This document shows, piece after piece, positions 27,271 through 36,398 of a stretch of DNA of 64,000 nucleotides. The notes beneath the pieces were generated by a model. It saw nothing but the letters and a program-made list of their open reading frames with translations, ran no database searches and was not told where the DNA came from. Positions within the stretch are counted from its first letter, which is position 1; each line of letters opens with the position of its first letter. A program made the position numbers and the translations under genes. The DNA comes from Chryseobacterium piperi (GTDB lineage: Bacteria > Bacteroidota > Bacteroidia > Flavobacteriales > Weeksellaceae). Where the stretch lies: the NCBI RefSeq assembly GCF_002285635.2, contig NZ_CP023049.2:806001-870000 (forward strand), written 5' to 3'.

Positions 27271-28983
27271 TTAATACACATCTTTGGCGTATCTGCCATT
27301 AAGCTCCATTTCTTCGAGGTAGCTCAGGGCTTCTTCTTTACTGCGATTTCCCTGTTCGCGGATGATACTCAGGAGCGTTTTCTCTACGTCACGGCTCATC
27401 GGATCTTTAGTACCACAAACATATACCGATGCTCCCCCTTCCAGCCACTGAAATACTTCCTGAGCCTTTTGCTCCAGTTTATGCTGAACATAAATTTTTT
27501 CAGAACTATCTCTGGAAAACGCCATATCCAGCCGGGCTAATGTTCCTGTTTTCAGAAAATCCAGAATTTCTGACTGGTATAAAAAGTCGGATATAAAATT
27601 CCTGTCCCCGAAAAAGAGCCAGTTTCTTCCTTCTGCACCTTTAGCATCCCGTTCCCATAGGAATGACCTGAAAGGAGCGATTCCCGTTCCCGGACCAATC
27701 ATGATGATATCTTTATCCTCCTGAGGAAGTCTGAAATGTCCGGCTTCCTGGATGTAAAATTCAAAATTCTCTCCTTCTCTAAATTCGCTGAGAAATCCAC
27801 TGCATAGACCATTTTGTTTCTGATCGTCAACAAAAAATTCTGATCTGGAAACAGTGATATGTACTTCTGTATCACCATGCGCTTCCAAAGAAGAAGAAAT
27901 GGAATAGAGACGTGGGGCCTGACCGGTTAAGATGCTAATAACCTGTTCAAATTCATCCGCATTTTTCACAGGATAGATCTGAAGCAGATTGAGCAGACTC
28001 AAACGGATGTCCGAAGGAATTGTATGACCTGTGATCTGAGCATATTGTGCTACGGTTGTTTTAAGCAGATAGCTGATATTTAAATACTTGATCAGGAGTT
28101 CATCTGCAGTGGCGGTCACTTTCGATGTCTCAATTCGTTTTTCCGGATCAATCCCTGTCAGGGTGATGATCTCATCTACTACACTTCTTGAATTAAAAGG
28201 AATAATTCCAAGAGCAGCGCCGGGATGATAGGAAATAGGCTCATCCGTTTCTATTTCTATGTGGTAGGTTTCTTTTTCAGAGGTAATGTCATTCAGATTA
28301 ATGATGGCCGAAACCCTTCCGTTATATTTTTTTCTGCCTGCTGAAACATGCCCTGTTGAGGTATTTTTTACTGTACTTGCAGAGGTTTTATTGATTGTTT
28401 CTACTATATGTTCAATCCATCTGCCCGCCTCTTCCTCGTAATCAATATCACATTTTTTTAAAGGAATGATTCGCTGAGCGCCTAATACTTCAAAACGAAA
28501 ATCTACATCTTCTCCTGTTTTACAGAATAATGGATAACTGCTGTCCCCCAATGCCAGAACCCCGAATTTAAGATTGCTGAGATTGATTTCATTTTCATGG
28601 ATATAATCATAGAATTTTCTGGTAAGAAGAGGAGGATCCCCCTCTCCTTGCGTACTTATAATCACAAAGAAAAATTCCTCTTTATTCAGATCCTTAGGTT
28701 TATATTGGGAGAGATCAGCCAGCTTTACCTGGATTCCTTTTTTCTTAATAATTCCAGCCAGTGTTGTGGCCAGCTTCTTACTATTTCCTGTTTCCGTTCC
28801 ATAAGCAAGGGTTATTTTCCTGGTAGTCGTCTGGCTGACGTGATTTTCCTGCTGAGGTGGCTGAGCCGTCGTCAGAGGAGCTCCGGCAAGACCTGCCAGA
28901 TAACCGCTGGCCCAGATGGTTTCGTCTCTTGAAAAATCACCGGATATTTGTTTAAGGATATTAAATTTGGCTTCAGACAGCAT
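27271..28983 (-). CDS. cysJ: Sulfite reductase flavoprotein subunit (CysJ)
   Basis: 570-residue NADPH-dependent diflavin reductase that feeds electrons to CysI. Order of domains: flavodoxin/FMN (about 55-200, LAYGTETGNSKKLA and STQGEGDPP), FAD-binding domain (RLYSISSS near 360 and GLCSGFLSEF), NADPH domain (GPGTGIAPFRSFLWER; ending RYAKDVY as in CysJ). It overlaps the end of cobA by 11 bp and precedes cysI. Confidence 0.94.
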   Translation of the reverse strand: MLSEAKFNILKQISGDFSRDETIWASGYLAGLAGAPLTTAQPPQQENHVSQTTTRKITLAYGTETGNSKKLATTLAGIIKKKGIQVKLADLSQYKPKDLNKEEFFFVIISTQGEGDPPLLTRKFYDYIHENEINLSNLKFGVLALGDSSYPLFCKTGEDVDFRFEVLGAQRIIPLKKCDIDYEEEAGRWIEHIVETINKTSASTVKNTSTGHVSAGRKKYNGRVSAIINLNDITSEKETYHIEIETDEPISYHPGAALGIIPFNSRSVVDEIITLTGIDPEKRIETSKVTATADELLIKYLNISYLLKTTVAQYAQITGHTIPSDIRLSLLNLLQIYPVKNADEFEQVISILTGQAPRLYSISSSLEAHGDTEVHITVSRSEFFVDDQKQNGLCSGFLSEFREGENFEFYIQEAGHFRLPQEDKDIIMIGPGTGIAPFRSFLWERDAKGAEGRNWLFFGDRNFISDFLYQSEILDFLKTGTLARLDMAFSRDSSEKIYVQHKLEQKAQEVFQWLEGGASVYVCGTKDPMSRDVEKTLLSIIREQGNRSKEEALSYLEEMELNGRYAKDVY

Positions 28984-29818
28984 ATTCGAAAAAGTTTTGA
29001 GTTTTTGATACTAAGCTTCCATTCACAACCGATTTAAAATACAGACCTTCCTGCTCTGCATTTTTCAGCCACGAAAATTCTTTATGAAGACCAACTACTT
29101 TGCCTATGATTACCAGTGATGGAGAAGCAAAGTTTTTGTCTGCAAAATTCTTTTTAAATTCATCAAAATCAGACGTGTATACCTTTTGAAAAGGGGTTGT
29201 TGCCTGCTCAATAATGGCAATTTCCTTTTCGCGGGAAACATCCAGACTAATGAATTTCTCTACAAGTGCCATTAGATTTCCTTTAGACATATAGAACACA
29301 AGAGTATCGTTAGTGCCAGCCAGCTCCTTCCAATAGGTTTCCGTAAGAATTTCAGATTTGTAATAGGTCAGAAACCGGACTGATGTAGCGTAGCCTCTTG
29401 CAGTCAACGGTATACCCGCATAGGCTGCGGCTCCTAAAGCTGCAGTAATCCCCGGAATAATCTCAAATGAAATATGATTTTCCTTCAACGTCTGTAACTC
29501 ATCAAGAATATTAGAAAATATGGAAACATCTCCCCCTTTAAGTCTTACGACAGTTTTATTCTGACGTACATAATCAACCATTAAGGTATTGATGTGTGAT
29601 TGAGGAGTAGATGCTCCTTTACTGCATTCCTTGCCTACATAGATGATCTCCGTATTGCCGGGTGCATACGATTCTACAATCTCCGGGCTTACCAGACGAT
29701 CACATAAGATGACATCTGCTTTACCTATTGCTTTTACTGCTTTTACCGTGATCAGATCAGGGTTGCCGGGTCCTGCACCAATAAGATAAACCATTGGTGC
29801 TGTGTTGTTTGGATTCAT
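28973..29818 (-). CDS. cobA: Uroporphyrinogen-III C-methyltransferase (SUMT)
   Basis: 281-residue SAM-dependent enzyme methylating uroporphyrinogen III at C2 and C7 to give precorrin-2. SAM motif LIGAGPGNPDLITVKAVKAI at 12-31, then DRLVSPEIVE, VVRLKGGDVSIF and the P-loop-like GITAALGAAAYAGIPLTARG. It makes the substrate of the precorrin-2 dehydrogenase fused to the permease at the end of this locus, so siroheme is made locally for CysI. 26 bp after the cysteine synthase gene. Confidence 0.93.
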   Translation of the reverse strand: MNPNNTAPMVYLIGAGPGNPDLITVKAVKAIGKADVILCDRLVSPEIVESYAPGNTEIIYVGKECSKGASTPQSHINTLMVDYVRQNKTVVRLKGGDVSIFSNILDELQTLKENHISFEIIPGITAALGAAAYAGIPLTARGYATSVRFLTYYKSEILTETYWKELAGTNDTLVFYMSKGNLMALVEKFISLDVSREKEIAIIEQATTPFQKVYTSDFDEFKKNFADKNFASPSLVIIGKVVGLHKEFSWLKNAEQEGLYFKSVVNGSLVSKTQNFFEYAV

Positions 29819-29844
29819 TTGAAAATCGGTGTTAGTGGTGAAGT

Positions 29845-30756
29845 TTAGAAGAGACCCTCAATAGACAGATACCTTTCACCGGTATCATAATTTACGGTCA
29901 GAATTTTAGATCCTGCCTGTATTTCAGGTAATTGTTTTGCAATAGCAGCTAAAGCTGCCCCGGTTGAAATTCCTACAAAAAGGCCTTCTTCTTTGGCTGC
30001 TTTTAAAGTATGTTGATAAGCTTCTTCTTTACCTACCGTGATCACCCCATCCAGGAGTGTTATATCCAATATGGAAGGAATAAATCCGGCACCCAGACCT
30101 TGTAAAGGATGTGGTGCAGGGCTTCCTCCGCTCAATACCGGAGATAAATCAGGTTCCACAGCAATTACTTTAACATTAGGGTATTTTTCTTTTAATACTT
30201 TTGCGATACCTGTAATATGTCCGCCGGTTCCTACACCTGTAATCACATAATCCAAACCATCAGGGAAATCATTTAAAATTTCCTGGGCTGTAGTTTCAGC
30301 GTGTACTTTAACATTGGCAGGATTATCAAACTGTCTCGGGATCCATGAATTGGGAGTTTCCTGTGCCAGCTCATTAGCTTTTTCTATGGCTCCCTTCATT
30401 CCTTTTTCCCTTGGAGTAAGAACAAATTCAGCTCCGTAGGCTTCCATAATTTTACGACGTTCAATACTCATGCTCTCAGGCATAACCAGGATAAGTTTGT
30501 ATCCTTTTACAGCAGCCACTAATGATAGTCCGATACCAGTATTACCACTGGTTGGTTCGATGATGGTACTGTCTTTATTCAATAGCCCTTTGGCTTCTGC
30601 ATCCTCGATCATTGCCAATGCAATTCTGTCTTTGATGCTTCCTCCGGGATTACTTTTTTCTAATTTAATCCAGATCTCGTGACCGGAACTGAAAAGCTTA
30701 TTAATTTTAACGACCGGTGTATTTCCGATGGTTTCCAGTGCATTTTGAAATTTCAT
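29845..30756 (-). CDS. cysM: Cysteine synthase (O-acetylserine sulfhydrylase)
   Basis: 303-residue PLP enzyme joining sulfide and O-acetylserine into cysteine. PLP lysine K42 in [11 protein letters not shown], substrate loop [10 protein letters not shown] at 69-78, glycine loop GTGGHITG, and the Ser region of [10 protein letters not shown]. Whether it is CysK or CysM cannot be decided by eye; the Asn-loop signature fits both. Its C-terminus ends YLSIEGLF. It follows the serine acetyltransferase gene by 26 bp, giving a complete two-step cysteine module. Confidence 0.92.
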   Translation of the reverse strand: MKFQNALETIGNTPVVKINKLFSSGHEIWIKLEKSNPGGSIKDRIALAMIEDAEAKGLLNKDSTIIEPTSGNTGIGLSLVAAVKGYKLILVMPESMSIERRKIMEAYGAEFVLTPREKGMKGAIEKANELAQETPNSWIPRQFDNPANVKVHAETTAQEILNDFPDGLDYVITGVGTGGHITGIAKVLKEKYPNVKVIAVEPDLSPVLSGGSPAPHPLQGLGAGFIPSILDITLLDGVITVGKEEAYQHTLKAAKEEGLFVGISTGAALAAIAKQLPEIQAGSKILTVNYDTGERYLSIEGLF

Positions 30757-30782
30757 ACCAATACAATTTTTATTTTTTGATT

Positions 30783-31613
30783 TTATATCACAAAGGTTAA
30801 AGATTCCGGTAATAATCCGTTATCCTTAATTTTTATTTCACTTTTGTTATAGACTAAAGAATTAGGTGGAACATCTTGGGTGATCCATACATTTCCTCCG
30901 ATAATACTATCTCTGCCTACAGTTGTATTCCCTCCTAAAATAGTAGCTCCTGAATAAATAATGACATGATCTTCAATATTAGGATGCCTTTTTTGGTTGG
31001 CCTTTTCTTTAGAGACATTCAATGCTCCCAGGGTAACTCCCTGATAAATTTTGACATGATTGCCGATAACTGCCGTTTCTCCAATCACAATTCCGGTTCC
31101 ATGATCGATGAAAAAAGATTTGCCGATCACTGCTCCCGGATGAATATCAATTCCTGTCCTGCTGTGTGCATATTCTGAAATTACACGCGGCAATATTTTA
31201 ATTTCCTGATTCCATAGCTGATGCGAGACACGGTATACATAAGTGGCAAAATATCCGGGATATGCAAGAAGTATTTCTTCCTGTGAATCTGAGGCAGGAT
31301 CAAACTCTAATATAGATTTTGCATCCAGCACCAGCTGATCATAGATTTCAGGTAAAGCATCAAAAAAGCTGTCAGTCTGTACTTCTGCCAGGTCTCTGTC
31401 TCCGGTAATGGTATAGATCAGGTCAAAGAGAATCTGATTCAGTTCAGAAAACTCCTTTTCCAGTTGATCTGCATTGCCTGCATTTTGGGACAGAAAAAGA
31501 ACGTCGTACAGTGTAGTAACAAAAACTTCGGCTTTTACTTTATCAAAGAACCTATGGGCTGTATTCTGCCTGCTGCTGCCAATTCTTTCAATTAAATAAT
31601 GGAAAGCTTTCAT
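30783..31613 (-). CDS. cysE: Serine O-acetyltransferase (EpsC/CysE type)
   Basis: 276-residue left-handed beta-helix acetyltransferase making O-acetylserine from serine and acetyl-CoA. The helical N-terminal domain covers about 1-145. Hexapeptide repeats follow from about 170, with the active-site segment [26 protein letters not shown], and the usual [20 protein letters not shown]. It starts 3 bp after the end of cysN, consistent with coupled translation. Its C-terminus does not end in the Ile of the E. coli regulatory peptide; it ends SLTFVI, which could serve similarly. Confidence 0.9.
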   Translation of the reverse strand: MKAFHYLIERIGSSRQNTAHRFFDKVKAEVFVTTLYDVLFLSQNAGNADQLEKEFSELNQILFDLIYTITGDRDLAEVQTDSFFDALPEIYDQLVLDAKSILEFDPASDSQEEILLAYPGYFATYVYRVSHQLWNQEIKILPRVISEYAHSRTGIDIHPGAVIGKSFFIDHGTGIVIGETAVIGNHVKIYQGVTLGALNVSKEKANQKRHPNIEDHVIIYSGATILGGNTTVGRDSIIGGNVWITQDVPPNSLVYNKSEIKIKDNGLLPESLTFVI

Positions 31614-31616
31614 ATC

Positions 31617-32855
31617 CTATTGAATTATGCATGCTGCTACAGTGGAGTTTGATGTTTCATCCACCAAAATTGCAGATCCTGTTTTCTTATTATTAATAAA
31701 TCTATCATAAACCAGAGGCTGTGCTGTCCGTAAAGTGACCTTTACAATTTCATTAAGCTTGATTTCACCTTCTGCTTTTTCCTGTATAAGGGTATTCACA
31801 TTGATCTTATAATCCACTTCTTTTACTACTGCCTTTACCAGTCTGCTGTTTTGTTGCAGTAAATATTTGTTGCCTGGCTGCAATGATTTCTGATCGAGCC
31901 AGCACAAAAGAACTTCCAGATCTTTTTCGACGGTTGGAACCTGTTCTTCGGTGGTAAAAAGATCACCTCTACTGATATCCAGGTCATGGGTTGTGTGAAT
32001 CACTGCTGGCTGTCCTTCCACTGCCAGATCCTGTTCTGTTCCATTGATTTCTATTTTAGCAATTTCGGTTGTTAAGCCCGCCGGAAGTATATGAATTTTG
32101 TCTCCTTTCCTGAATTGTCCGCTTAGTATTTGTCCGGCATATCCCCTGTAATCATGTAGCTCCTCTGTTTGAGGGCGAATCACATACTGAACCTGAAAAC
32201 GGCTGCCGGTATTCAGTTCTTCATGAAGGGTAACCTGTTCCAGGTATTCCAATAGAGAGCTTCCTTCATACCAATCTGTTTGAGATGACACGGAAACAAT
32301 ATTATCTCCTTTAAGCGCTGAAATAGGAAAATAACTTACATCTTTCAGGCCGAGACTATCAGCAATCTTTGCGTAATCCGCTTTTATGGTTTCAAAAACC
32401 TCTTTTGAATACTCTACCATATCCATTTTATTGATAGCTACAGCAACTTTTTTGAGCTGTAGTAAAGATGCTATAATAGAATGTCGTCTCGTCTGCTCGA
32501 TGACTCCTTTACGGGCATCGATAAGAATGACCATCAGGTCGGAATTGGAAGCACCGGTAATCATGTTACGGGTATACTGTACATGGCCGGGTGCATCAGC
32601 AATAATGAATTTTCTTTTGGGTGTTGAAAAATACCGGTAAGCCACATCAATGGTAATTCCCTGTTCTCTTTCAGCCCTTAAACCATCTGTTAAAAGTGCC
32701 AGATCGACACCGTCTTCATTTTTGTTTTTAGAATGCTTTTCGAGTACTTCCAGCTGATCCTGTAAAATACTTTTGCTATCGTATAGCAGTCGTCCGATAA
32801 GAGTACTTTTACCATCATCTACGCTTCCTGCTGTTATAAATCTTAAAATATCCAT
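31617..32855 (-). CDS. cysN: Sulfate adenylyltransferase subunit 1, GTPase (CysN)
   Basis: 412-residue GTPase that drives ATP-sulfurylase activity of CysD. G1 motif GSVDDGKSTLIGRLLYD near 10-26, G3 DAPGHVQYTRN near 89, G4 NKMD near 144, followed by EF-Tu-like beta-barrel domains. There is no C-terminal APS kinase domain (CysC), in keeping with the APS-type reductase in the same operon. An 86-bp gap to cysD carries an 11-bp inverted repeat (32874-32884 / 32909-32919). Confidence 0.93.
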   Translation of the reverse strand: MDILRFITAGSVDDGKSTLIGRLLYDSKSILQDQLEVLEKHSKNKNEDGVDLALLTDGLRAEREQGITIDVAYRYFSTPKRKFIIADAPGHVQYTRNMITGASNSDLMVILIDARKGVIEQTRRHSIIASLLQLKKVAVAINKMDMVEYSKEVFETIKADYAKIADSLGLKDVSYFPISALKGDNIVSVSSQTDWYEGSSLLEYLEQVTLHEELNTGSRFQVQYVIRPQTEELHDYRGYAGQILSGQFRKGDKIHILPAGLTTEIAKIEINGTEQDLAVEGQPAVIHTTHDLDISRGDLFTTEEQVPTVEKDLEVLLCWLDQKSLQPGNKYLLQQNSRLVKAVVKEVDYKINVNTLIQEKAEGEIKLNEIVKVTLRTAQPLVYDRFINNKKTGSAILVDETSNSTVAACIIQ

Positions 32856-32941
32856 CCGTTGTTTATTATGAGTAATAAGTAATGGGTGATGTGTAATACG
32901 GTCAATTTCATTACTTATTGCCTATTATTCATTTTTATTTA

Positions 32942-33850
32942 TTAAAAATAGCCTCCTTTTTTTCGGTCTTCCATTGCTGCTTCCGTTACCCTGTCATCGA
33001 TTCTGGTTTCTCCACGTTCAGAAATTCTGGTAGCAAGAATTTCTTCGATAACACCATCTATGGTAGCTGCTTCAGACTCTACGGCTACGGTACAGGTCAT
33101 ATCTCCTACTGTACGGTAACGTATTTTTTTTATGGCTACTACATCGTTGGCTTCCAGGGAAGCATGTTGAGAATTGGCAATCCATTGCCCGTTCAGGTCT
33201 ACTACTTCGCGGTCATGAGAGAAGTATATGGAAGGTAATGCGATCTTTTCCTTGCGGATATAGTTCCAGATATCAAGTTCGGTCCAGTTGCTTATCGGAA
33301 ATACTCTGACATTCTCCCCTTTCTGAATCTTTCCATTGAAAATATTCCATAATTCCGGGCGTTGTAATTTTGGATCCCATTGTCCGAACTCGTCTCTTAC
33401 AGAAAATATTCTTTCTTTTGCGCGGGCCTTTTCCTCATCCCTACGTGCACCTCCGATACAGGCATCGAATTCAAATTCTTCAATAGTATCTAATAAGGTA
33501 TAGGTCTGCAACCAGTTTCGGCTGGGAAATTTACCTTTTGGTTCCGTGAGTTTTCTTTTTGCGATCGTATCTTCTACTTTGCGTACGACTAAATCTACTT
33601 CCAGCTGCTGTACAAGCTGATCTCTGAAGCCCAGAACTTCCTGAAAATTGTGTCCGGTATCTACATGAACAAAAGTAAAAGGAATCCGTCCATGGCGAAA
33701 TGCTTTAGAAGCAAGGTGTGCCAACACAATGCTGTCTTTTCCACCGCTGAATAAAAGTGCAGGCCGTTCAAACTGCCCCGCTACTTCTCTTAATATGTAG
33801 ATTGATTCGGATTCTAACTGATCCAGATAATTTAAGTGATATACTGACAT
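32942..33850 (-). CDS. cysD: Sulfate adenylyltransferase subunit 2 (CysD)
   Basis: 302-residue PP-loop ATPase making adenylylsulfate (APS) from sulfate and ATP, working with CysN. PP motif FSGGKDSIVLAHLA near 34-47, FVHVDTGHNF, CIGGARRDEEKARAKER, FPISNWTELDIWNYI, and the family end of the type MEDRKKGGYF. Ten bp after cysH. Confidence 0.95.
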   Translation of the reverse strand: MSVYHLNYLDQLESESIYILREVAGQFERPALLFSGGKDSIVLAHLASKAFRHGRIPFTFVHVDTGHNFQEVLGFRDQLVQQLEVDLVVRKVEDTIAKRKLTEPKGKFPSRNWLQTYTLLDTIEEFEFDACIGGARRDEEKARAKERIFSVRDEFGQWDPKLQRPELWNIFNGKIQKGENVRVFPISNWTELDIWNYIRKEKIALPSIYFSHDREVVDLNGQWIANSQHASLEANDVVAIKKIRYRTVGDMTCTVAVESEAATIDGVIEEILATRISERGETRIDDRVTEAAMEDRKKGGYF

Positions 33851-33860
33851 TTTTTCTTTT

Positions 33861-34580
33861 TTATTGATGAATATGTAAACCGCATTCTTTTTTATTAGCG
33901 TCTTCCCACCACCAGCGGCCTGCTCTGAAATCTTCGCCTTCTTTTATTGCTCTTGTACAGGGTTCACATCCAATACTCACAAATCCTTTTTTATGCAGAT
34001 GATTATAAGGTAAATGGTAGGCTTTGACATAATCTGTCACCTGTTCCGAAGTCCAGTGAAGCAATGGATGAAATTTGATGATCTGATTATCTTCATCCCA
34101 CTCTAGTTGGGGCATATTTTGCCTGTTGGCAGAGTGTTCCGATCTCAGGCCGGTGATCCATACCTTATATCCCTGCAATGCTTTTTTCAGGGGATGCACT
34201 TTGCGGATTGTGCAACATGCTTTTCTCTGCTCCACCGACTGATAAAAAGAATCAGGTCCGTTTTCAGAGACAAAGTTTTTTATTTCTTCCGTATCAGGAT
34301 AATATGCTTTGATATTCTTTTTAAAGAAAGCTCTTGTGGCAGTCCATGTTTCATAAGTCTGCTCAAAAAGTCTTCCTGTATCAAGCGTAAAAATATCGAT
34401 ATCCAGGTCTTTAATCAGATGAGTGATCACCTGATCTTCATAACTAAAGCTGGTAGAAAAGATAAGTTTATTTGGAAACGCATCTGTTAGTATCTGTAAA
34501 AAATCGGCTTGAACAGACGTTTCAGAAGTTTTTTTCAGTAATTTATCGAATTCTATTTTGAGTCTATTTTCCATTTGCAT
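33861..34580 (-). CDS. cysH: Adenylylsulfate (APS) reductase, CysH family
   Basis: Thioredoxin-dependent reductase turning APS into sulfite. The [4Fe-4S]-binding cysteines typical of the APS-type enzymes are present: CC in QRKACCTIRK and CxxC in IGCEPCTRA. The catalytic motif near the C-terminus is ECGLH, and the PP-loop-like STSFSYEDQVITH lies near 43-55. I place the start at ATG 34578-34580 (MQMENRLKIEF), about 239 aa. An upstream in-frame TTG at 34598 overlaps the promoter -7 box and is unlikely to be used. With no APS kinase in the locus, APS rather than PAPS is the likely substrate. Confidence 0.92.
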   Translation of the reverse strand: MQMENRLKIEFDKLLKKTSETSVQADFLQILTDAFPNKLIFSTSFSYEDQVITHLIKDLDIDIFTLDTGRLFEQTYETWTATRAFFKKNIKAYYPDTEEIKNFVSENGPDSFYQSVEQRKACCTIRKVHPLKKALQGYKVWITGLRSEHSANRQNMPQLEWDEDNQIIKFHPLLHWTSEQVTDYVKAYHLPYNHLHKKGFVSIGCEPCTRAIKEGEDFRAGRWWWEDANKKECGLHIHQ

Positions 34581-34595
34581 TGAAATTGTTCTTTG

Positions 34596-34639
34596 CAAAT
34601 ATATATAAATCCTATTAACTCTACCAAATTAGTAGAGTT
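34596..34639 (-). promoter_or_regulatory. cysH promoter with overlapping inverted-repeat operator
   Basis: Minus strand: -7 box TATATTTG at 34596-34603 (Bacteroidota form TAnnTTTG). The arms AACTCTAC (34617-34624) and GTAGAGTT (34632-34639) form a perfect 8-bp inverted repeat with a 7-bp spacer. The spacer region holds TTTG at the -33 position. A repressor bound here would block the promoter. The Rrf2-family gene lies immediately upstream, so it is the best candidate ligand of this site. Confidence 0.65.
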
Positions 34640-34660
34640 TAAAATTAAAAAAAATTATTT

Positions 34661-35071
34661 CTACTTAAGGAATGAGGTTAAAGTCGCCTCTATCATGCTT
34701 TTTCTGGTTTTTTCCCTTACAATAATAAGCTCTTTTCTAAGATAGCAGGTCGCTTCATCCACGCAATCGTCGCAAGGTTCATAGAAATTTAAGGATACGC
34801 ACGGAGTTAGTGCTATAGGTCCTTCAAAAATACGGTAAAGATCAGCCAGAGTGACATCATCGGGAGATTTAAGCAAATAGTAACCACCGGCTTTCCCTTG
34901 CTTACTGTTCACCAGTTTTACGCGTTTCAGCTCCAAAAGAATCTGTTCCAAAAATTTTTTAGGAATATTTTCATCTTGTGCAATAACAGAAGTGGACAGA
35001 AAACCCTGATTGTAATTTCTTGCTAATCTGACCATTGCTTTTAAAGCATATTTGCAACGTTTGGACATCAT
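34661..35071 (-). CDS. Rrf2-family transcriptional regulator of the sulfur locus
   Basis: 136-residue winged-helix regulator. The N-terminal HTH reads KYALKAMVRLARNY, then the DNA-binding helix IPKKFLEQILLELKRVKLVNSKQGKAGGYYL. The dimerisation part has four cysteines (C91, C100, C103, C109) in a spacing that could hold an Fe-S cluster or a redox switch, as in IscR-type members; CymR is another Rrf2 protein controlling cysteine metabolism. It is upstream of cysH in the same direction with a 62-bp or longer gap containing the inverted repeat. Confidence 0.88.
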   Translation of the reverse strand: MMSKRCKYALKAMVRLARNYNQGFLSTSVIAQDENIPKKFLEQILLELKRVKLVNSKQGKAGGYYLLKSPDDVTLADLYRIFEGPIALTPCVSLNFYEPCDDCVDEATCYLRKELIIVREKTRKSMIEATLTSFLK

Positions 35072-35206
35072 AATGGATGCAATTTATAACATTTTCTCTG
35101 ATTAATGAAATGTTTTCAGATTGTGTTAGTAAAGGCAAAAAGGCTAAATCGCGGAATTGTTGAACCGTAAAGCTATAAATTCAACGAAAATTTGTCATTT
35201 CGATTT

Positions 35207-36181
35207 CTATGACATTTCCAATTGATTTTGATAAAAAGTTTTGTTTTTAATTAACGAATAAATTCGGTGTATAATTTTGTTTCGTACCGCATTTAAAACA
35301 GACATTTTATTTTTACCTTCTGACACTTTTCTTAGATAGTAGACAGCCAAATCATTTTTAAACCGAATAGCGCTCATTGCAGCGAGATGAAGAATTTTTT
35401 TTAATTCCTTATCTGCCAGGGGGGATACTTTTGATTTGTACTTCAATGAAGTACCAGATTGATACTCAAATGGCGCTACACCAGCATAGCAGGACATTTC
35501 TCTGGCAGATTGTATCTCGGTAAAGCCGTTGGTTTTAATAAGCATGTTAGCAGCCAAAACTTTGCCTACACCTGGTATCGTTTGAATTCGATGATATTGA
35601 TCTTTCAAGACTTCGTCATTTTCAATAAGATAGAGGATTTTATCTTCAATGAATGAAATCTGTTTGTCTAATAAGGCAATGAAGTCCTTATTGAGTTTTA
35701 AAAGGTCTTTATCCTGCATTCCTTTTAGAAGCGACTGGTCTGCTAACTGGGTGAGTAAAGCTGCTCTTATTTTAACACGGAGTCTTCTCTCAGTATTTAA
35801 GAGTTTGATTTTTTGTAGTGTTTTACTGCAAGGACTCCAGATACGTAGATCAATATGGTGTTTTTCTAAGAATAAAGCGATTCTTTTACTGTCTATTTTG
35901 TCATTCTTATCTCTTACCAGGCCTATACTTCTCTTTATATGAAGTGGATTAATAACATAAACCTTAAATTCAAAAAGGGGTAAAACTTCATAAAGGTGAT
36001 AATTATAACGGCCAGTATTCTCCATAGCTATCATCACTTGGTGTTCTTTAAATTCTTTAAAAAACTTTTTTAATGCTTTTACCGTGTTTTCTATCGTAAA
36101 AAACTGAAAGGTAGAATCAATAAGTACACTAATATCGAGAGTAAGCTTGCTCACATCAATGCCAATAATTACATTTTTCAT
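35207..36181 (-). CDS. IS110-family transposase (DEDD/serine recombinase)
   Basis: 324 residues. The N-terminal RuvC-like DEDD domain carries GIDVSKLTLD (D9), MAMENTGRYNYHL and DKNDKIDSKRIALFL. The central coiled region (about 130-190) is followed by the C-terminal transposase_20 domain with IPGVGKVLAANMLIKTNG and the catalytic-Ser region CYAGVAPFEYQSGTS. Members of this family recombine under guidance of a bridge RNA from the element's non-coding end. The frame is intact. Confidence 0.93.
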   Translation of the reverse strand: MKNVIIGIDVSKLTLDISVLIDSTFQFFTIENTVKALKKFFKEFKEHQVMIAMENTGRYNYHLYEVLPLFEFKVYVINPLHIKRSIGLVRDKNDKIDSKRIALFLEKHHIDLRIWSPCSKTLQKIKLLNTERRLRVKIRAALLTQLADQSLLKGMQDKDLLKLNKDFIALLDKQISFIEDKILYLIENDEVLKDQYHRIQTIPGVGKVLAANMLIKTNGFTEIQSAREMSCYAGVAPFEYQSGTSLKYKSKVSPLADKELKKILHLAAMSAIRFKNDLAVYYLRKVSEGKNKMSVLNAVRNKIIHRIYSLIKNKTFYQNQLEMS

Positions 36182-36204
36182 AAATTTGTTTTTGCATATT
36201 AATA

Positions 36205-36380
36205 AGAAGAGATCTTATCATTAACTCAACTCCTTGATAATGGGTCATTAGCCCGAATTTCTATCTGAGATTGTGATAAGAAAGTGTTTAAGTCTTAATC
36301 GAAATATGAGTTTTACTCTAAGACAGGGTTAGTTTACTTAAACACTTTTCTCTTCTTTAATTCTATAAATTTAACTATTT
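36205..36380 (-). ncRNA. Candidate bridge RNA of the IS110 element
   Basis: Read on the minus strand, 5' to 3'. A -7 box TAGATTTG at 36382-36389 could start it. Hairpin 1 has a perfect 13-bp stem (36336-36348 with 36281-36293); its loop carries CCTGTC (36322-36327), identical to the left target, and ATTTCGAT (36298-36305), complementary to the right target ATCGAAAT. Hairpin 2 (stem 36274-36280 with 36214-36220) carries ATAGAAAT (36257-36264), identical to the element's 3' end, and AAGGA (36231-36235), complementary to its 5' start TCCTT. The order target loop then donor loop, with left guide before right guide, matches the published IS621 bridge RNA. Ends are approximate. Confidence 0.6.
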
Positions 36381-36398
36381 ACAAATCTAAAGGACGAT

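Larger units (their letters stand above)
35205..36398. mobile_element. IS110-family insertion sequence, about 1.19 kb
   Basis: Boundaries come from comparing its flanks with an uninterrupted copy of the same repeat at 59355-59510. Read on the minus strand, the flank TTTCTCCTATCG leads into the element (TCCTTTAGATTTG), and the element end (CATAGAAATCG) leads into AAATGACAAA. The 4-bp ATCG (36395-36398 and 35201-35204) is shared by both junctions and probably includes the recombination core. There are no terminal inverted repeats, as expected. The transposase stop lies 6 bp inside one end, and 213 bp of non-coding DNA precede its start. Confidence 0.82.

Noticed and set aside
34581..34598. Upstream TTG start for cysH
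   Set aside because: It lies in the -7 promoter box, so it would be upstream of the transcript start.
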